Below, piece after piece: positions 52,753 to 64,000 of a stretch of 64,000 nucleotides of DNA. Both the position numbers and the translations under genes were made by a program. This stretch comes from Diabrotica undecimpunctata (lineage: Eukaryota; Arthropoda; Insecta; Coleoptera; Chrysomelidae): positions 79,642,641-79,706,640 of the forward strand of contig NC_092806.1 of NCBI RefSeq assembly GCF_040954645.1, read 5' to 3'. Positions within the stretch are counted from its first letter, which is position 1, and every line of letters begins with the position of its first letter. Under the pieces are notes generated by a model that searched no databases, was not told the origin of the DNA, and saw nothing but the letters and a program-made list of their open reading frames with translations.

Positions 52753-52822
<70 letters not shown>
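52753..52822. repeat. (TA)n microsatellite
   Basis: About 35 TA units running straight into a perfect hairpin. Confidence 0.95.
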
Positions 52823-52825
<3 letters not shown>

Positions 52826-52854
52826 GTTTTAGTAGCTCCGTACTAAAACGGTAT
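52821..52854. repeat. perfect 14-bp-arm hairpin beside (TA)n
   Basis: ATACCGTTTTAGTA (52821-52834), loop GCTCCG, TACTAAAACGGTAT (52841-52854). The loop GCTCCG also occurs in the hairpins near the ends of the Jockey-like repeats (GAGCTCCGTATAT), which likewise adjoin (TA)n. Confidence 0.9.
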
Positions 52855-53424
52855 TATACTAACTCCAAGAGAATATATGCTGTGTATATAATTATCTGAG
52901 TAGCGCTTTATGTAGACTCCGATCAACACGTCGGATCAAGTGGACTTCGTAATAGGATAAAACATTTTTGGGAACCGTATATAACTTTTCGCGTACACTT
53001 TTACACTCCTGCGATGTTGCCAATAATTGTATTAGTAGTAGATTTTTAAATTTTATAGTTGGTACATTTTGGAACTTGTTATTTGCTTTCTTTTCAAACT
53101 TAAAAAACTACCTATTATAAACTTAGAAAAAGCTAGTTTCCATTTTATATATTATTATTTTTTGTTAAAATGCATTGGCACTTAAACATTTAGTCTCTAA
53201 ATGTATGAACATCGAGTAGAGTAATCGTCTAACAGTTTAAGAAAGTAGAAGCCCTTCGGTAACTACATTAAATTAAAGAAAACTATGTAAACATGAGATA
53301 TTTGTAATTTTTCAATTACTGCAGTTTATGACGTGCAATATTTGTTTCACAAAGTAGTTAAAATTAGACTATAATAATTTATAAATAAATCTTTAATATT
53401 ATAATTTTTTGCTGTCTAATTTCA
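52855..53424. other. stretch without a recognised gene
   Basis: About 570 bases, AT-rich, nothing recognised on either strand. Confidence 0.4.
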
Positions 53425-54230
53425 ATATGTCGATTTTTAATTAACAAAATATTTGATGCATTAAAGTCGCGTAGAGATTTTCATCAAACATTTAATTTTA
53501 AAGCTATTAGTATAAAAGTCTAAAAAAACTATAAAAGTCTAGGGAACATAATATCTCACTGTAGGTTTATTTTATAGTTTATCGTAAAGCGTTCGACAGA
53601 GTCAAATGGATATACTTATGGCTGATGCCAAAAGAAATATGCGTACAACACCTATTTTCGCTTATAACTGAACTGTACGAACACACTACTTGACCAATTA
53701 AAGTAACATTAAAAGTAGATTGAAAATCAAATGTATGTAAGTATCTGAGAAAAAATTTCTCAAACGATATTAATATTCAAGTAGATGTTAAACAGCATCT
53801 GACAAAGCATGCCGAACCGTAGGGTTGATAAATATATACTGTTAAATATATAAAATATGGATATTTAAAAAAAATTACAGCTCCTTCCAAAAAGAATTGT
53901 AAATATAACCTCAATCTAAAATAAGAAGGAACGTGGAAGAAAACAATAGTGGTTAACCTAAACACAGAAAGTCAAAGAGAAGATGTGATTTGATGTTTTA
54001 AAAAAATCTGACACTGAAAACCCTATGAAAAACATTTCATAGTATATAGATATTGAGCGCGGCGATGCTTGTACCATCTGCTGGTCTTTATCGGAAACTT
54101 TTACCACTATTTGTGTAAGATTTTGTGCAAGGTTAGGTGACAAGTATCATATCACGAAAAGTATTTTTATTTTCTAATTTGTTCAACAATCAAAATGTGT
54201 TGCTGTATGTCTAGATGTGCCAATACAACT
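53425..54230 (+). repeat. decayed LINE fragment, repeat copy 2
   Basis: Direct repeat of 1045-1860, including 'gcattaaagtcgcgtagag' and YRKAFDRVKW (RT motif A). It ends at 'gccaatacaac', where a 252-bp insertion begins that copy 1 lacks. Confidence 0.7.
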
Positions 54231-54482
54231 GTAATGTATACCTCTTTAGGACTGTTGGACATAACATAAAGCTACTTACGATAGGTTTTATTAATTTATT
54301 AAGCTTTATAAGTATTGTATAAATTAACATTATTTCAGTTCACATGTGGTCCATAACCTAAATCTATTGTCATGTGTGGTTGTCATGTGTGGTTGTCATG
54401 TCACCGCTGTCACTTGAGGTTCCGTTTGCCAAGTACAACGTTGCCAAGTATATCCGTACATGAAAACCATACATAACAACAA
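54231..54482. mobile_element. 252-bp insertion seen by comparison with copy 1
   Basis: Copy 1 reads 'tccaatacaataaaggataat' without a break. Here 252 bases, starting TGTAATGTATACC, lie between 'ccaatacaac' and 'aaaggataat', with 'acaac'-like bases on both sides. It contains a 13-bp tandem repeat (TGTCATGTGTGGT, about 54371-54400). No TIRs or poly(A) were seen; the type is unknown. Confidence 0.6.
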
Positions 54483-54689
54483 CAAAGGATAATAAAAATA
54501 AAGCACAGGGCAGGGTATCAAATTTTAATATTTTCCATGCGACAATCATTATATACCATGGTTAAAATATACGTAAGTATGAATTTAAGTATTTAAAAAC
54601 AAATATTAATATTATTTATATGAAACTGCTGTGTCACAGAATGGAACTATTTAAAACAGTTTAATTTTCCTTGAATTTGTAAAATTAAC

Positions 54690-55560
54690 CACAAACCATT
54701 TACTTTTTTAAATGTCCGAGTACATCTGGCCCCTATCGAAAAACCAAGTAAACCAATAGAACTCAGAGTTCAGTATTATGAAGATCTTGAAAAGATGGTG
54801 GCAATAAAAACAGCATGTGCATGAATCATTATGAAAGATATAAATAAAAGATTTGGCAACGGCATAGGCACGAAGTAAATCTGTGAAAGTACTAAAAATA
54901 AAAATGGAGAACCCTTAAAAATGTGTGCGCATAAAATGAATACACAATTAATAACATATTTTAGTAACCAATATCAATGAAAGTATACTTTTATCAAGCG
55001 GACACAAATCAATTATATACTACATTTTGTCAAACAAAAATTTTCATTACAAACAAGTATTAAACAGGAAAAATTAACTGTGGACAAAAATTAATTCAAT
55101 TATAAAGAAATATAAACAAACCATGAAAATTTGATGATTTGAAGGAAAAAATCTATCAAATTAGGCTACAGCAATAACCGAAACAAAAGAATCAAGTGAA
55201 ACAATGTCATATTAATTCGAAAAATTATAATACCAACATAAAAACAGAAATAAAAGAGGCTCTATAAGAAAGAAAAATAAACACACTTTATTGAAAGAGG
55301 TAAAAGTAAAATGATAAGAAAAACAAAATGCTTTTATAAAATGTAGACCGCCGGAGGGTTTGAAACAGATGTGAAAAAGAGCAAAAGCCAAATCAAAGAA
55401 TGGACAGAGATTAAGTACATCCGTCGAGAAGAATGAATAACATATCACAGATAAATAAACGGAACAACAGAAATTGAAAATAAACTTTTAACTCCAGAAA
55501 TATCATTAAATTAATCAACACAAATCCTACGAACTGAAATATGAGATACAATCACACAGT
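54690..55560 (+). pseudogene. LINE endonuclease and RT entry, heavily decayed
   Basis: Fragments read MKDINKRFGNGIGTKSI, KNKNGEPLKMC (compare GDMNARVG..G.YG..TKNENGxRL of LINE endonucleases), INYILHFVKQK and, at about 55525, LRTEI.DTITQLINRI, typical of the RT entry. Many stops. It lies inside repeat copy 2, between pieces that are contiguous in copy 1. Confidence 0.5.
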
Positions 55561-55574
55561 TAATAAATAGAATC

Positions 55575-55660
55575 CCCATGGAAAAATACAGTAGAGTATG
55601 ACTACTTTTGTGTTCTAACACTATGGTAAGACGAAGTTAAAATCTAATCGTTTTCCCTCT
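55575..55660 (+). repeat. continuation of repeat copy 2
   Basis: 'gactacttttgtgttctaac' matches 1960-2000 of copy 1. The segment 54560-55575 is therefore extra in copy 2, or deleted in copy 1. Confidence 0.55.
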
Positions 55661-55929
55661 ACAGTAAAATGCTGAGGTGAGCGTCACGGAACTAGCGCCA
55701 CAAGATGGCGTCGTGAATGGTAGCTTCATAGAATAGCGGCTCTTGACATCGATTCACTACTCTTGATCAATTCGTTTTTAGTCATCATATATTTACTCTA
55801 AAAATAACTAAGAAAATATAGACATTAAACGAGAAGTAAAAATTAAAAGAATAAATGTCACTAGAAGATTTGATTCGTAACGATTATCAAAATTTAATAA
55901 AAGTCATAAATGTCATTTGATTATTAACA

Positions 55930-56270
55930 ACATTAAATCAATGTATGTTGTCTGTTGACAACATACATCTGACATTGGAGGGTAAACCGTTAGAGAGGGT
56001 CGACATAAAAGAGGAAATAATGGTCAAAATTGAAATACCTCGAAATGAAACGATAAATACTCTCTTCTACGAGTCATCATGCAAGGAATAGTAGAAAGAA
56101 GAAAAGTTTTGGAAAGAAAGAAAAAATCTGGCTGAGAAATATTAGAGATTGGACCAAACTCAGGACCTCAATGTTGAACAAATATTTCACGTTGCAAAAT
56201 ATAGGTAAGAGCTTAAAAAAGTAATCGCCAACCTTCAATATTGCCTTCATTATATTGTGCCGTATTCATA
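55930..56270 (+). pseudogene. second 3' end of the LINE H family
   Basis: At about 56115-56240 it reads KIWLRNIRDWTKLRTSML and KKVIANLQY, matching SWLKNVRDWTGLETHSIL and FTVVIANLQ of LINE H near 49200-49310. Decayed and 5' truncated. Confidence 0.65.
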
Positions 56271-56810
56271 AAATACGGCTCAATAAGAAAATAAAGCTTA
56301 CTATATTTTTTTACTTATTATATTCATGAAAAAAATATCTAAAGTCAAATTTAACACGTTTCCATGGTCTTGTAGTGAAATTTTACTTCTTATTACGATA
56401 CCGGATCCTGTAAAATTTTAAATACATTAAATCTACCGTAAATTATAAAACATATTCTTAGATTAAAATGAAAACTTCTTAGTATTTAGGTAATATACTG
56501 TTCACAATTATGTGATAATGTGTAGGTGTCAATATTCTTTTAAAAGAGATTTATAAAGTTGTGAAGACACCGCGACATTGCACGATCATGTCTCATGCGG
56601 TTTCATCTTTCATATAAACATCGATAGTTTTTAGCTTTGGGTGTATCAGTTTGGGATTTATTTAGTTTGGGATTTGTATGTCCGTATTATATAAGTTGTC
56701 TAGTTATTATAGCGTATATAATGTCGTATGTTAATTCCATTTTATTTAACAATAAAACACTGAAAACTTTGTTTTCAAAATTTCCACAAAATTAATTATA
56801 TCTTATCACT

Positions 56811-56843
56811 ACAGATGTTTCGGCAGAGTGCCTTTCTCAAGTC
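56811..56843 (-). other. degenerate hammerhead-like motif
   Basis: Minus strand: CTTGAGAAA, GGCA-loop-TGCC, GAAACATCTG. Same layout as the Penelope-associated motifs but with the first core changed. No Penelope coding part was found nearby. Confidence 0.3.
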
Positions 56844-56984
56844 TCAAGTTTCTAGAATCCATCAATCATCCATTGTATTTCTTATACTTTCATTTTAATC
56901 CTTTCCAATCAAGATTTTGAAGCAGCTTTGCTCCATTAGTCCATTTTTGTTGCTTTTTGTCACTGTTTCTCCTTTCTCTTTATC

Positions 56985-57720
56985 ATCATCGTTACGTAGC
57001 GCTACAACATTGGGTGAGTCTTCGCTAACTTTTCTCCAAGTTGATCGATTTTCCACGAATCTGTAATCAAACGAAATGTTAATTTTTTGAGATATGATTA
57101 GATGTTTTCTCTACGTTGCATACTGAGACGCCCAAGTGGCATTCTTTTGTGCTAACTTCCTTCCATACCAGTTTTATAAGTTTGACGTCTATGCATGTGT
57201 CCGATCTATTTTAAGCGATTTATGTTTCTGAACAATATCCTTATAAGAGCTTCTTTATTCAGTATATGTTCTTATTTTATACGGATTGGTAAGCGATATG
57301 ATAATGAGGTTAAAACATTTTTTTTATTATTTTCCTTCCATATATTCGTAGTTCTTCCCTATTTTGTCCATGATTCGCATCCATGTATTAAAATAGGTCT
57401 TAAGTTTGAATTATGCTCTATGATTCTTTAGTGGCATTATTATTAACCATGATTATTTATCTAAGCTATTTAAAGTGTTCCATATTTTCGAAATTGTAGT
57501 TGTTAACTTTAATATTTTATCTAGATTTATTGAATTGGTCTCTTCTGTTGATTCGCTTGTATTTGGTTTTCATTTCGTTGATTTTAAGTGAAACATTTTT
57601 CGAGCTCTCTTCACTTTATTGAAGTTTGTGGACGGGAGAGTTTCTTATGAGAGTTATGAGATCTATATCATTAGCATATGCTAGGAGTGCTTTGTCCCTT
57701 GGGCCGTTAATGAACTACAT
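56985..57720 (-). pseudogene. LINE RT C-terminal relic
   Basis: Minus strand: LLAYANDIDLI (YADD changed to YAND, about 57680), then VSLKINEMKTKY, YNFENMEHFKQLR (in place of F..V..F.YLG) and, near 57050, RSTWRKVSEDSPNVVALR, the usual end of one insect LINE type. Many stops. Confidence 0.6.
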
Positions 57721-58389
57721 CTTAAATAGGCGTTATTTATATTTTAGTAAGCTGTTCAATAATTTTTTGACTATTTGAATCGAGAATCTGTATTTTATTC
57801 GACTGTTTTACAACACAGAGTTTCTTGGCGCATATTTTCATCTTTGGTTTCCCGTATCATTATTACAAGGATTTTGCTGGATATCGACATAGTGAACCCG
57901 GTGGTATGTACATGATGTTTTCATAACCAACGTTCAAAAATTTGTCTTACTGTAAATTCATGATTATTTTACTAGAAAATATAGTGTTGTTTAATAATAA
58001 TAAAGTTCAAGCAACAATTCCTATATGCATTAACTCGGTAATGATAATTCTGCTCCCCGATACCTGGTAGTAGTCCCGAAAACATTAAAACTGCTATACT
58101 CATGCTTCTCATTATTAAACTACGCCATATTATGGTACTGATATTGCTGCTGCTCCTCATAAGTGAATAGAATATGCAAGGAAGGTTTTGACAATTTAAT
58201 AGGATTTTGTGTGTTACAATATTATTTCTCCGAGAAAGTGGAGAATATCTATTTGCTATCCGGATTTAATCCATAAATTAAATAATAGAATGCTATAAAA
58301 TAATGCTAGTGGCAGCAAAAAAAGCTCTCTAATAGTCACTAATGAGAAAATCAAATAAATGTTCTTTAACATACAAAAGAGAGGATCTA
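57721..58389. other. stretch without a recognised gene
   Basis: AT-rich; possibly more of the neighbouring LINE relic, but no motif could be supported. Confidence 0.35.
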
Positions 58390-58990
58390 GAGTAGGGCAT
58401 AACGGAACAATAAAGCCATATAATTTTGAAAGATTGAAGCGTCTTAGATATCGTAGATAATGTCACATAAAAAATAAAAGTGAATATTCAGGTAGCTAAC
58501 TGATGTATATATAACACTTATAACACTTTTAAATCCAGAAGTCTAATTCGAGTCTCTAAAATTATGATATATAAAATAGTGATTAAACCAGTGCTAATGT
58601 GTGGATACGTGACTTAGAATTAGATCAGGATTGCTAGAAAAGCCATCAAAGGTATTTTCCGACTTACAGAGGTCCGAGTACTAACCAATACCGAACAGGA
58701 CTAATTCCAAGGTCAAACACATATATAAAGATAGCAACGTCGTACAATAAACTAAATCTCAATGCTAAAGTTGCGCTGGCTTTATCCAAAGACTCTATAA
58801 TAACTGTATTGCCAAGTTAAATTGGGAGGATGCCCCAAGATAAAAAATGCCCTTAGGACTTCCACAAATGAAGGCTGAGGTAACATATGGTCAGATTTAG
58901 GAATAATGAGACTATCTACCGACCCATCATATTTATCAACACCTGCTATCCTACCTACAATCAATACTTATCTGTTGTGGACTATCAAAT
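58390..58990 (+). pseudogene. LINE RT C-terminal relic
   Basis: In pieces: FERLKRLRYRR, VIKPVLMCGYVT (compare VIRPVLTYGCET), RYFPTYRGPSTNQYRTGLIP, YIKIATSYNKLN and LRWAGFIQ-like remnants, then GRMPQDKKCP. It follows the usual order of the C-terminal part of LINE ORF2 proteins with many stops. Confidence 0.5.
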
Positions 58991-58996
58991 CAATTA

Positions 58997-59145
58997 CATG
59001 TAATCAAATAAACTAGGCTTAAAAAAATTATCCTAGAAAAGGCACTTCAGAAATATTGACATAATCAAACGAACATGTAATCAAACGAACTAGGCTTAAA
59101 AAAAATTATCCTAGGAAAGGCACTTCAGAAATATTGACATAAATT
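58997..59145. repeat. 77-bp tandem duplication
   Basis: 'catgtaatcaaa' starts at 58997 and again at 59074. Each copy continues 'aactaggcttaaaaaa' and 'ggcacttcagaaatattgac'. Confidence 0.9.
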
Positions 59146-59754
59146 TTAAAAACGTCATTTACGTGGCTGTATTTTTAATAGGAATGAGGAGACAAAAAGA
59201 AGAAAAAACAATAAAATCTTGTTGTGTTCTGACTATACGATGACGATGATCTTTATATAACATATAGGAAGAAAGCTAGAATAATGTTTATGTTCAATTT
59301 AGAACTCGCTGGTTTCCTCCCTTTTGAATTGGGTATGTATATGTATTACCATAGAAAATAAAAGCAAGAGAACTATAATTATGAAACTCTATCTAAAAAG
59401 TAAAATCAATAAACAAATTATATATCCAAAAAGATTATATAAATCCCTTATATTTACACAGACTGCTTTACAAAAGGTGAACGAATGAGCATAAAAATAC
59501 AGCTGTTCTAAAAACTTAATATTATTAGACGAATTTAGGATCAATTTCACTCAAAGTATGATATGCTAAAATATGATACGACAGGAAAAAATGCAATGAC
59601 TTTAGCTGATTGCCACATAAATATCAATGTAACCCAAATATGATGATTTTGCCATAGCATATGAATATTGTCTCGTACTGTTATATATCAATTTGTTGTC
59701 ACATTTTAACCTGTTTATTTTCTTATTATCCATATATGAGTTGTAAACCGATAT
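59146..59754. other. AT-rich stretch, no recognised gene
   Basis: Only 59594-59640 stands out: it matches the reverse of 2230-2283 ('attgccacataa', 'tatcaatgtaac'), part of a dispersed repeat. Confidence 0.4.
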
Positions 59755-62144
59755 TACAAGCTCATTTACTTTTCACAAAGAGACTATATATTAAGTACAG
59801 TTATTACTATACAAATCTGACTCGAAATATCGTCTAAAAGTAACAGTATGTAAAATTTAAATTTTTATTGAAAAGTAAAACATTAGTCATTTTATGGAGT
59901 TCAAAGTAGAAGCCTTCACGAAAATTGAAGTAACAATAAGACCACCGCAATCGGGTGTACTCTGGGTAATGAATAATTAATTAATCGGTTAATTCTTCAA
60001 TCACCCGTTCAATATGATTTTTGTGAAATCAGTCCTTTTTAGGACCAACTGTTCTAATTATGTCTATAAATATTAAGGACATATCTACAAATAAAGACAC
60101 TCTACTTTACTTAAGCTTATCAGACATATGCGCTTAACACAAATGTGACGTATTTCTACTGTAGGAAGCAAATAGAGGACCAAACCTAGGGTGTTTGGTA
60201 TTAAGCTGATCGCTGAAAATAACGAAATAAACATAATAAATGCCGGCAAAGAAGCAAAGAAAAACTTAAAATGAGAGAGGACAAAACCAGTCAGCTGAGG
60301 AAACCTTTCAACGATGTTGAGTTTGGATCCACTATCCACGTATATTATGAACAATATTACGGCTCCTGACTGAGGATCTGAACAAAAAACTAATTATAAA
60401 ATTTGGACAAAAAAATACAACAATGGCTAATATCCAAAGTCTGTAGACAAGCAAAGCAAAGACAATGTTGTTGCCTTGCTTAAACCTGACAAAAACTCCA
60501 ACGATCACAAAAGCTATCGGCCAATATATCTATTTATTTTTTCAGCTATACAAAATACTTCTACACATGATCCTTAATATAAACCTACTAATAATAGAAG
60601 AAAAACTTAAATTTAAAGACAACAGTGGCTATATATGACAGGGTAGATCATGTTCGTCACATATATTAAATCTTGCCCAACACAGCGTAGACGGATATGA
60701 AAAATGTCAGACATGAGGAGTGGTATTTGCTAATCTAAATGCTGCTTACGACACCTTAAATTAAAGGACATTTCTCCAAAATCTATGTGATATCCCCTTA
60801 GGTAATAAACTCACTTGTATTATCCGCGTATGCCTACACAACAGAAGATTTTTCGTATCACTCAATGGTAAGAATAGAAGATGAAGATGGAGAACGTAGA
60901 AGAACGGTCTCCTTTGGGGTACCGTAATGGCACCTACACTGTATAACATTTACACAACCCATACCAGTAAATACTAATACTTTTATTATGAAGACGATAC
61001 ATCTGTTGTTGCACAACCAAAAACTTTTGTTGCTGAACTGGAGAAAAATCTAAATCATATCTTAAACACAATAAAAATAGATTATAAATCAATTTTAAGC
61101 CAAAGCCTGGAAAAAGTCAGGTGTGCTCCTTCAATGTCCCTAACAGAGATGCTTTCACAAATCTGAACATATACCTGAACCAATAGTGTCATGAAATCCT
61201 TAAACACACTTTGTAATTCACAGAACTTTGTTTGAAACTAAATGGCAAACAAGAACCAGAAAAATAATATTCTCCGCGAACTTGTCAGCTAAAAATGGGA
61301 AGCACATACTTCCATCCTTAAAACGTAGACGCTTGAACTCTATGCTTCTGCTGCCGAATATACCTTGCTAGTATGGGTGACATCAATACATACTTAACAC
61401 GTAGATTTAGCTATAAATTAGTCAGCCAAATTCAGCGGATATTAAGACTCACATCCATACATACGCTCTACAATATCGTAGTTATCAATCCACCTAATAT
61501 CCGAAGATAAGTAGCTAGAGAACAAAAGAAACAAAGCCTAGATTCGTAACATCTACTCCACGAATAACAAACCATTTTATGACTAGAATCGAGGAAAAAC
61601 TGGCTAGATCAACACATCTGCAAGATATACAAAAAAAAAGCTGCTTCTCGCCATCTGAAGCCTCGAAAGGAACTTCCTTATGGTAGTTATCTTCCTTAAA
61701 TCTGCCAGGAGGACTCTTGTCTGCAAACACCGGTTAACCTGTGTGAATCTGGGGTGATACAAGATTCATTACACTTTCTTAGTTAACTTTACCATTTAAA
61801 TCGCTCTTTTCTGAAGGGACAAGGTTTATTTTATTGAACTGAACATGTAAAGTACAGTCAGTAAGCTTTTACTTATAAAGATCATTGCAAATTTGACACT
61901 AACTACACTTATATTGACTACATATTACCCCTAAATAGGAGTTAAAACATTCAGAAGTATGTAATATGGGTGAAGTGGTATAATTCTTGTTAGATAAATT
62001 AAGCATTCTTCCCTTTTTTGGGCACTACTATCAATTTTTACATAAAAATATCTATTTTAGCGCTTAAATATTTATTTTGAGATAACCTTCTATCCAGAAT
62101 TATATGTAGTACACAGATAAAACCAGAAATAAAATAATAAAACA

Positions 62145-62690
62145 ATGTGAGTATTAATTGTAGGAAATATGAAAACGAATTGTAAGTAAAGTAAAGTGGT
62201 AAATTTAAGATTGAATTTCAAATAATATGGTTCTACAAGTTATGCACAAAATCGCTTCCCTTAAATTGGTGTCCTTTAGGATTTGGTTAACTATGCAGAC
62301 CCAAATGTGACTACTCAATTCGTCACTGATCAATCCCTTCAATGGATTTCTTCCCTGAAATTCTTGTTGGACGCGACACGGTACCGCCTGATATTTCACG
62401 TTCCGAATTCTTGACCTTTTTCGTTGAAGGTTGGAAGTGAAGTCGTACCTTGTCGGTTGAAATCTACTCACTGGGGCATGCCCATTTTTATATATGAGCG
62501 ATTTGTGTGCGTCGAAGTAAAATCATATTATATCGCGCTTTGAATGAAATGCGACCAATAAGCACATAAGTTTATTCTGCATCATTTCAAGGAAATATAA
62601 TTATTAAACTCTAAAACTTACTGTACCCGAAATAAATTAAATATTATAATAATATTCAATATAAAATAAAGAAATAAGGATTCCCGAACA
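62145..62690 (-). mobile_element. 545-bp insertion with an unrecognised open frame
   Basis: Copy 1 runs from 'aaaataataaaaaagctt' to 'ggatgaaataaaa' with only about 35 bases between. Here about 545 bases intervene. On the minus strand 62471-62205 stays open for 88 codons with mixed, non-low-complexity composition (SRFQPTRYDFTSNLQRKRSR, PLKGLISDELSSHIWVCIV). There is no ATG at its start; the frame opens with GTG. I do not recognise the product. It may be an exon-like or retroelement fragment, or chance. Confidence 0.45.
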
Positions 62691-63110
62691 CAATGGATGA
62701 AATAAAAGACGTTCTGATTTATCGAATTCTTAAATAAAACGTATAAAGACATACTCACATTAACAAAATACATTAGGAAATTTCCGCATATGAAAAAAAT
62801 CCAATTTGGTAATGAAATCCTTTTGTATCTATAAAGCTATTTTTAGAAAAGCACTAGATTTGCACGCATAGTCTGAAGCGTATTCAGACTATACGCGAGA
62901 AGTATACAGCTTAATGGCAGAGTTGCCAAACTATCAGAGCTTACTTAAACCGATATACTTATGGTTCCAATATACAGTGAAAAAGATCTGAACGACTCCT
63001 ATAAGATATACACGTGAACTAAGCAATATACATTCATGATACAGGGGTACTTAAGGGCTCCACAAAATTTTTAAAAATTATGAAACTATACATGTTGACG
63101 AATCGACAGT

Positions 63111-63165
63111 GGTCAAGTGAGCTCCGTATATCGGTGTTCACTTGACCACGGAGCTCACTTGAACC
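63111..63165. repeat. terminal hairpin of the Jockey-like repeat, copy 2
   Basis: GGTCAAGTGAGCTCCGT (63111-63127) is inverted as ACGGAGCTCACTTGAACC (63148-63165) with one extra base. An inner TCACTTGACC (63138-63147) also pairs with the first arm, so two alternative hairpins are possible. Confidence 0.85.
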
Positions 63166-63201
63166 TGAATTTTAACATGGGCGGAGTCCACTTTATGCCG
63201 T

Positions 63202-64000
<799 letters not shown>

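Noticed and set aside
53777..54143. Two minus-strand frames of 61-62 codons inside repeat copy 2
   Set aside because: Antisense to a decayed LINE fragment, not kept in copy 1.

Overview
This window is intron and intergenic DNA from a large, repeat-swollen animal genome, most probably an insect and perhaps a beetle. The organism call is an inference from AT-rich DNA, introns of many kilobases, and the mix of Jockey-like LINEs, Penelope, piggyBac, Ty3 and Tc1/mariner-related elements. The only host coding sequence I can support is two spliced exons of the DNA-repair gene XPC/Rad4 (29818-29986 and 30072-30226, + strand). They encode the end of BHD2 and most of BHD3. No other XPC exon was found, so its flanking introns are probably very long.

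Left part (1-14190): a gag-only LINE 3' end, LINE reverse-transcriptase relics, a dead piggyBac with TIRs at TTAA (3730-5596), a decayed Jockey-like copy ending in a hairpin plus (TA)n (7215-9770), and a nearly full LINE on the minus strand (9774-13860). That LINE has lost its YADD box, and a solo Ty3 LTR with a 4-bp target duplication splits its ORF1.

Centre-left (14191-22760): a Ty3-type LTR retrotransposon, here called element A. Its Gag carries an N-terminal SAP domain and a coiled-coil repeat. Its integrase reading frame continues into a macro domain related to TARG1/OARD1-type ADP-ribose hydrolases. A decayed mariner-related transposon sits in its pol gene at a TA (17029-19093), and removing it with one TA restores the frame. 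Element A is itself inserted into a repeat whose nearly uninterrupted copy lies at 27930-28115.

Centre (22761-32101): an LTR-like block, an inverted pair of Penelope-like fragments with GIY-YIG endonuclease, two LTRs of another family with a primer-binding site, many (TA)n tracts, the XPC exons, and mariner-like and pogo-like elements in the following intron.

Centre-right (32102-41240): a second Ty3 element (element C, minus strand, AGTG target duplication, Arc-like Gag). Its 5' LTR is split at a TA by a 2.5-kb transposon encoding an apparently intact 446-residue DD82E transposase. A fragment of a third Ty3 element and a PIF/Harbinger relic follow.

Right part (41241-64000): a GC-richer LINE of about 5.5 kb with both ORFs (minus), a 5'-rearranged LINE (+), a second Penelope pair, more LINE relics, and a second copy of the hairpin-(TA)n Jockey-like repeat. 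The one apparently intact transposon protein is the 446-residue transposase at 37053-38393. Almost every other transposon gene here is broken by stops, frameshifts or insertions.
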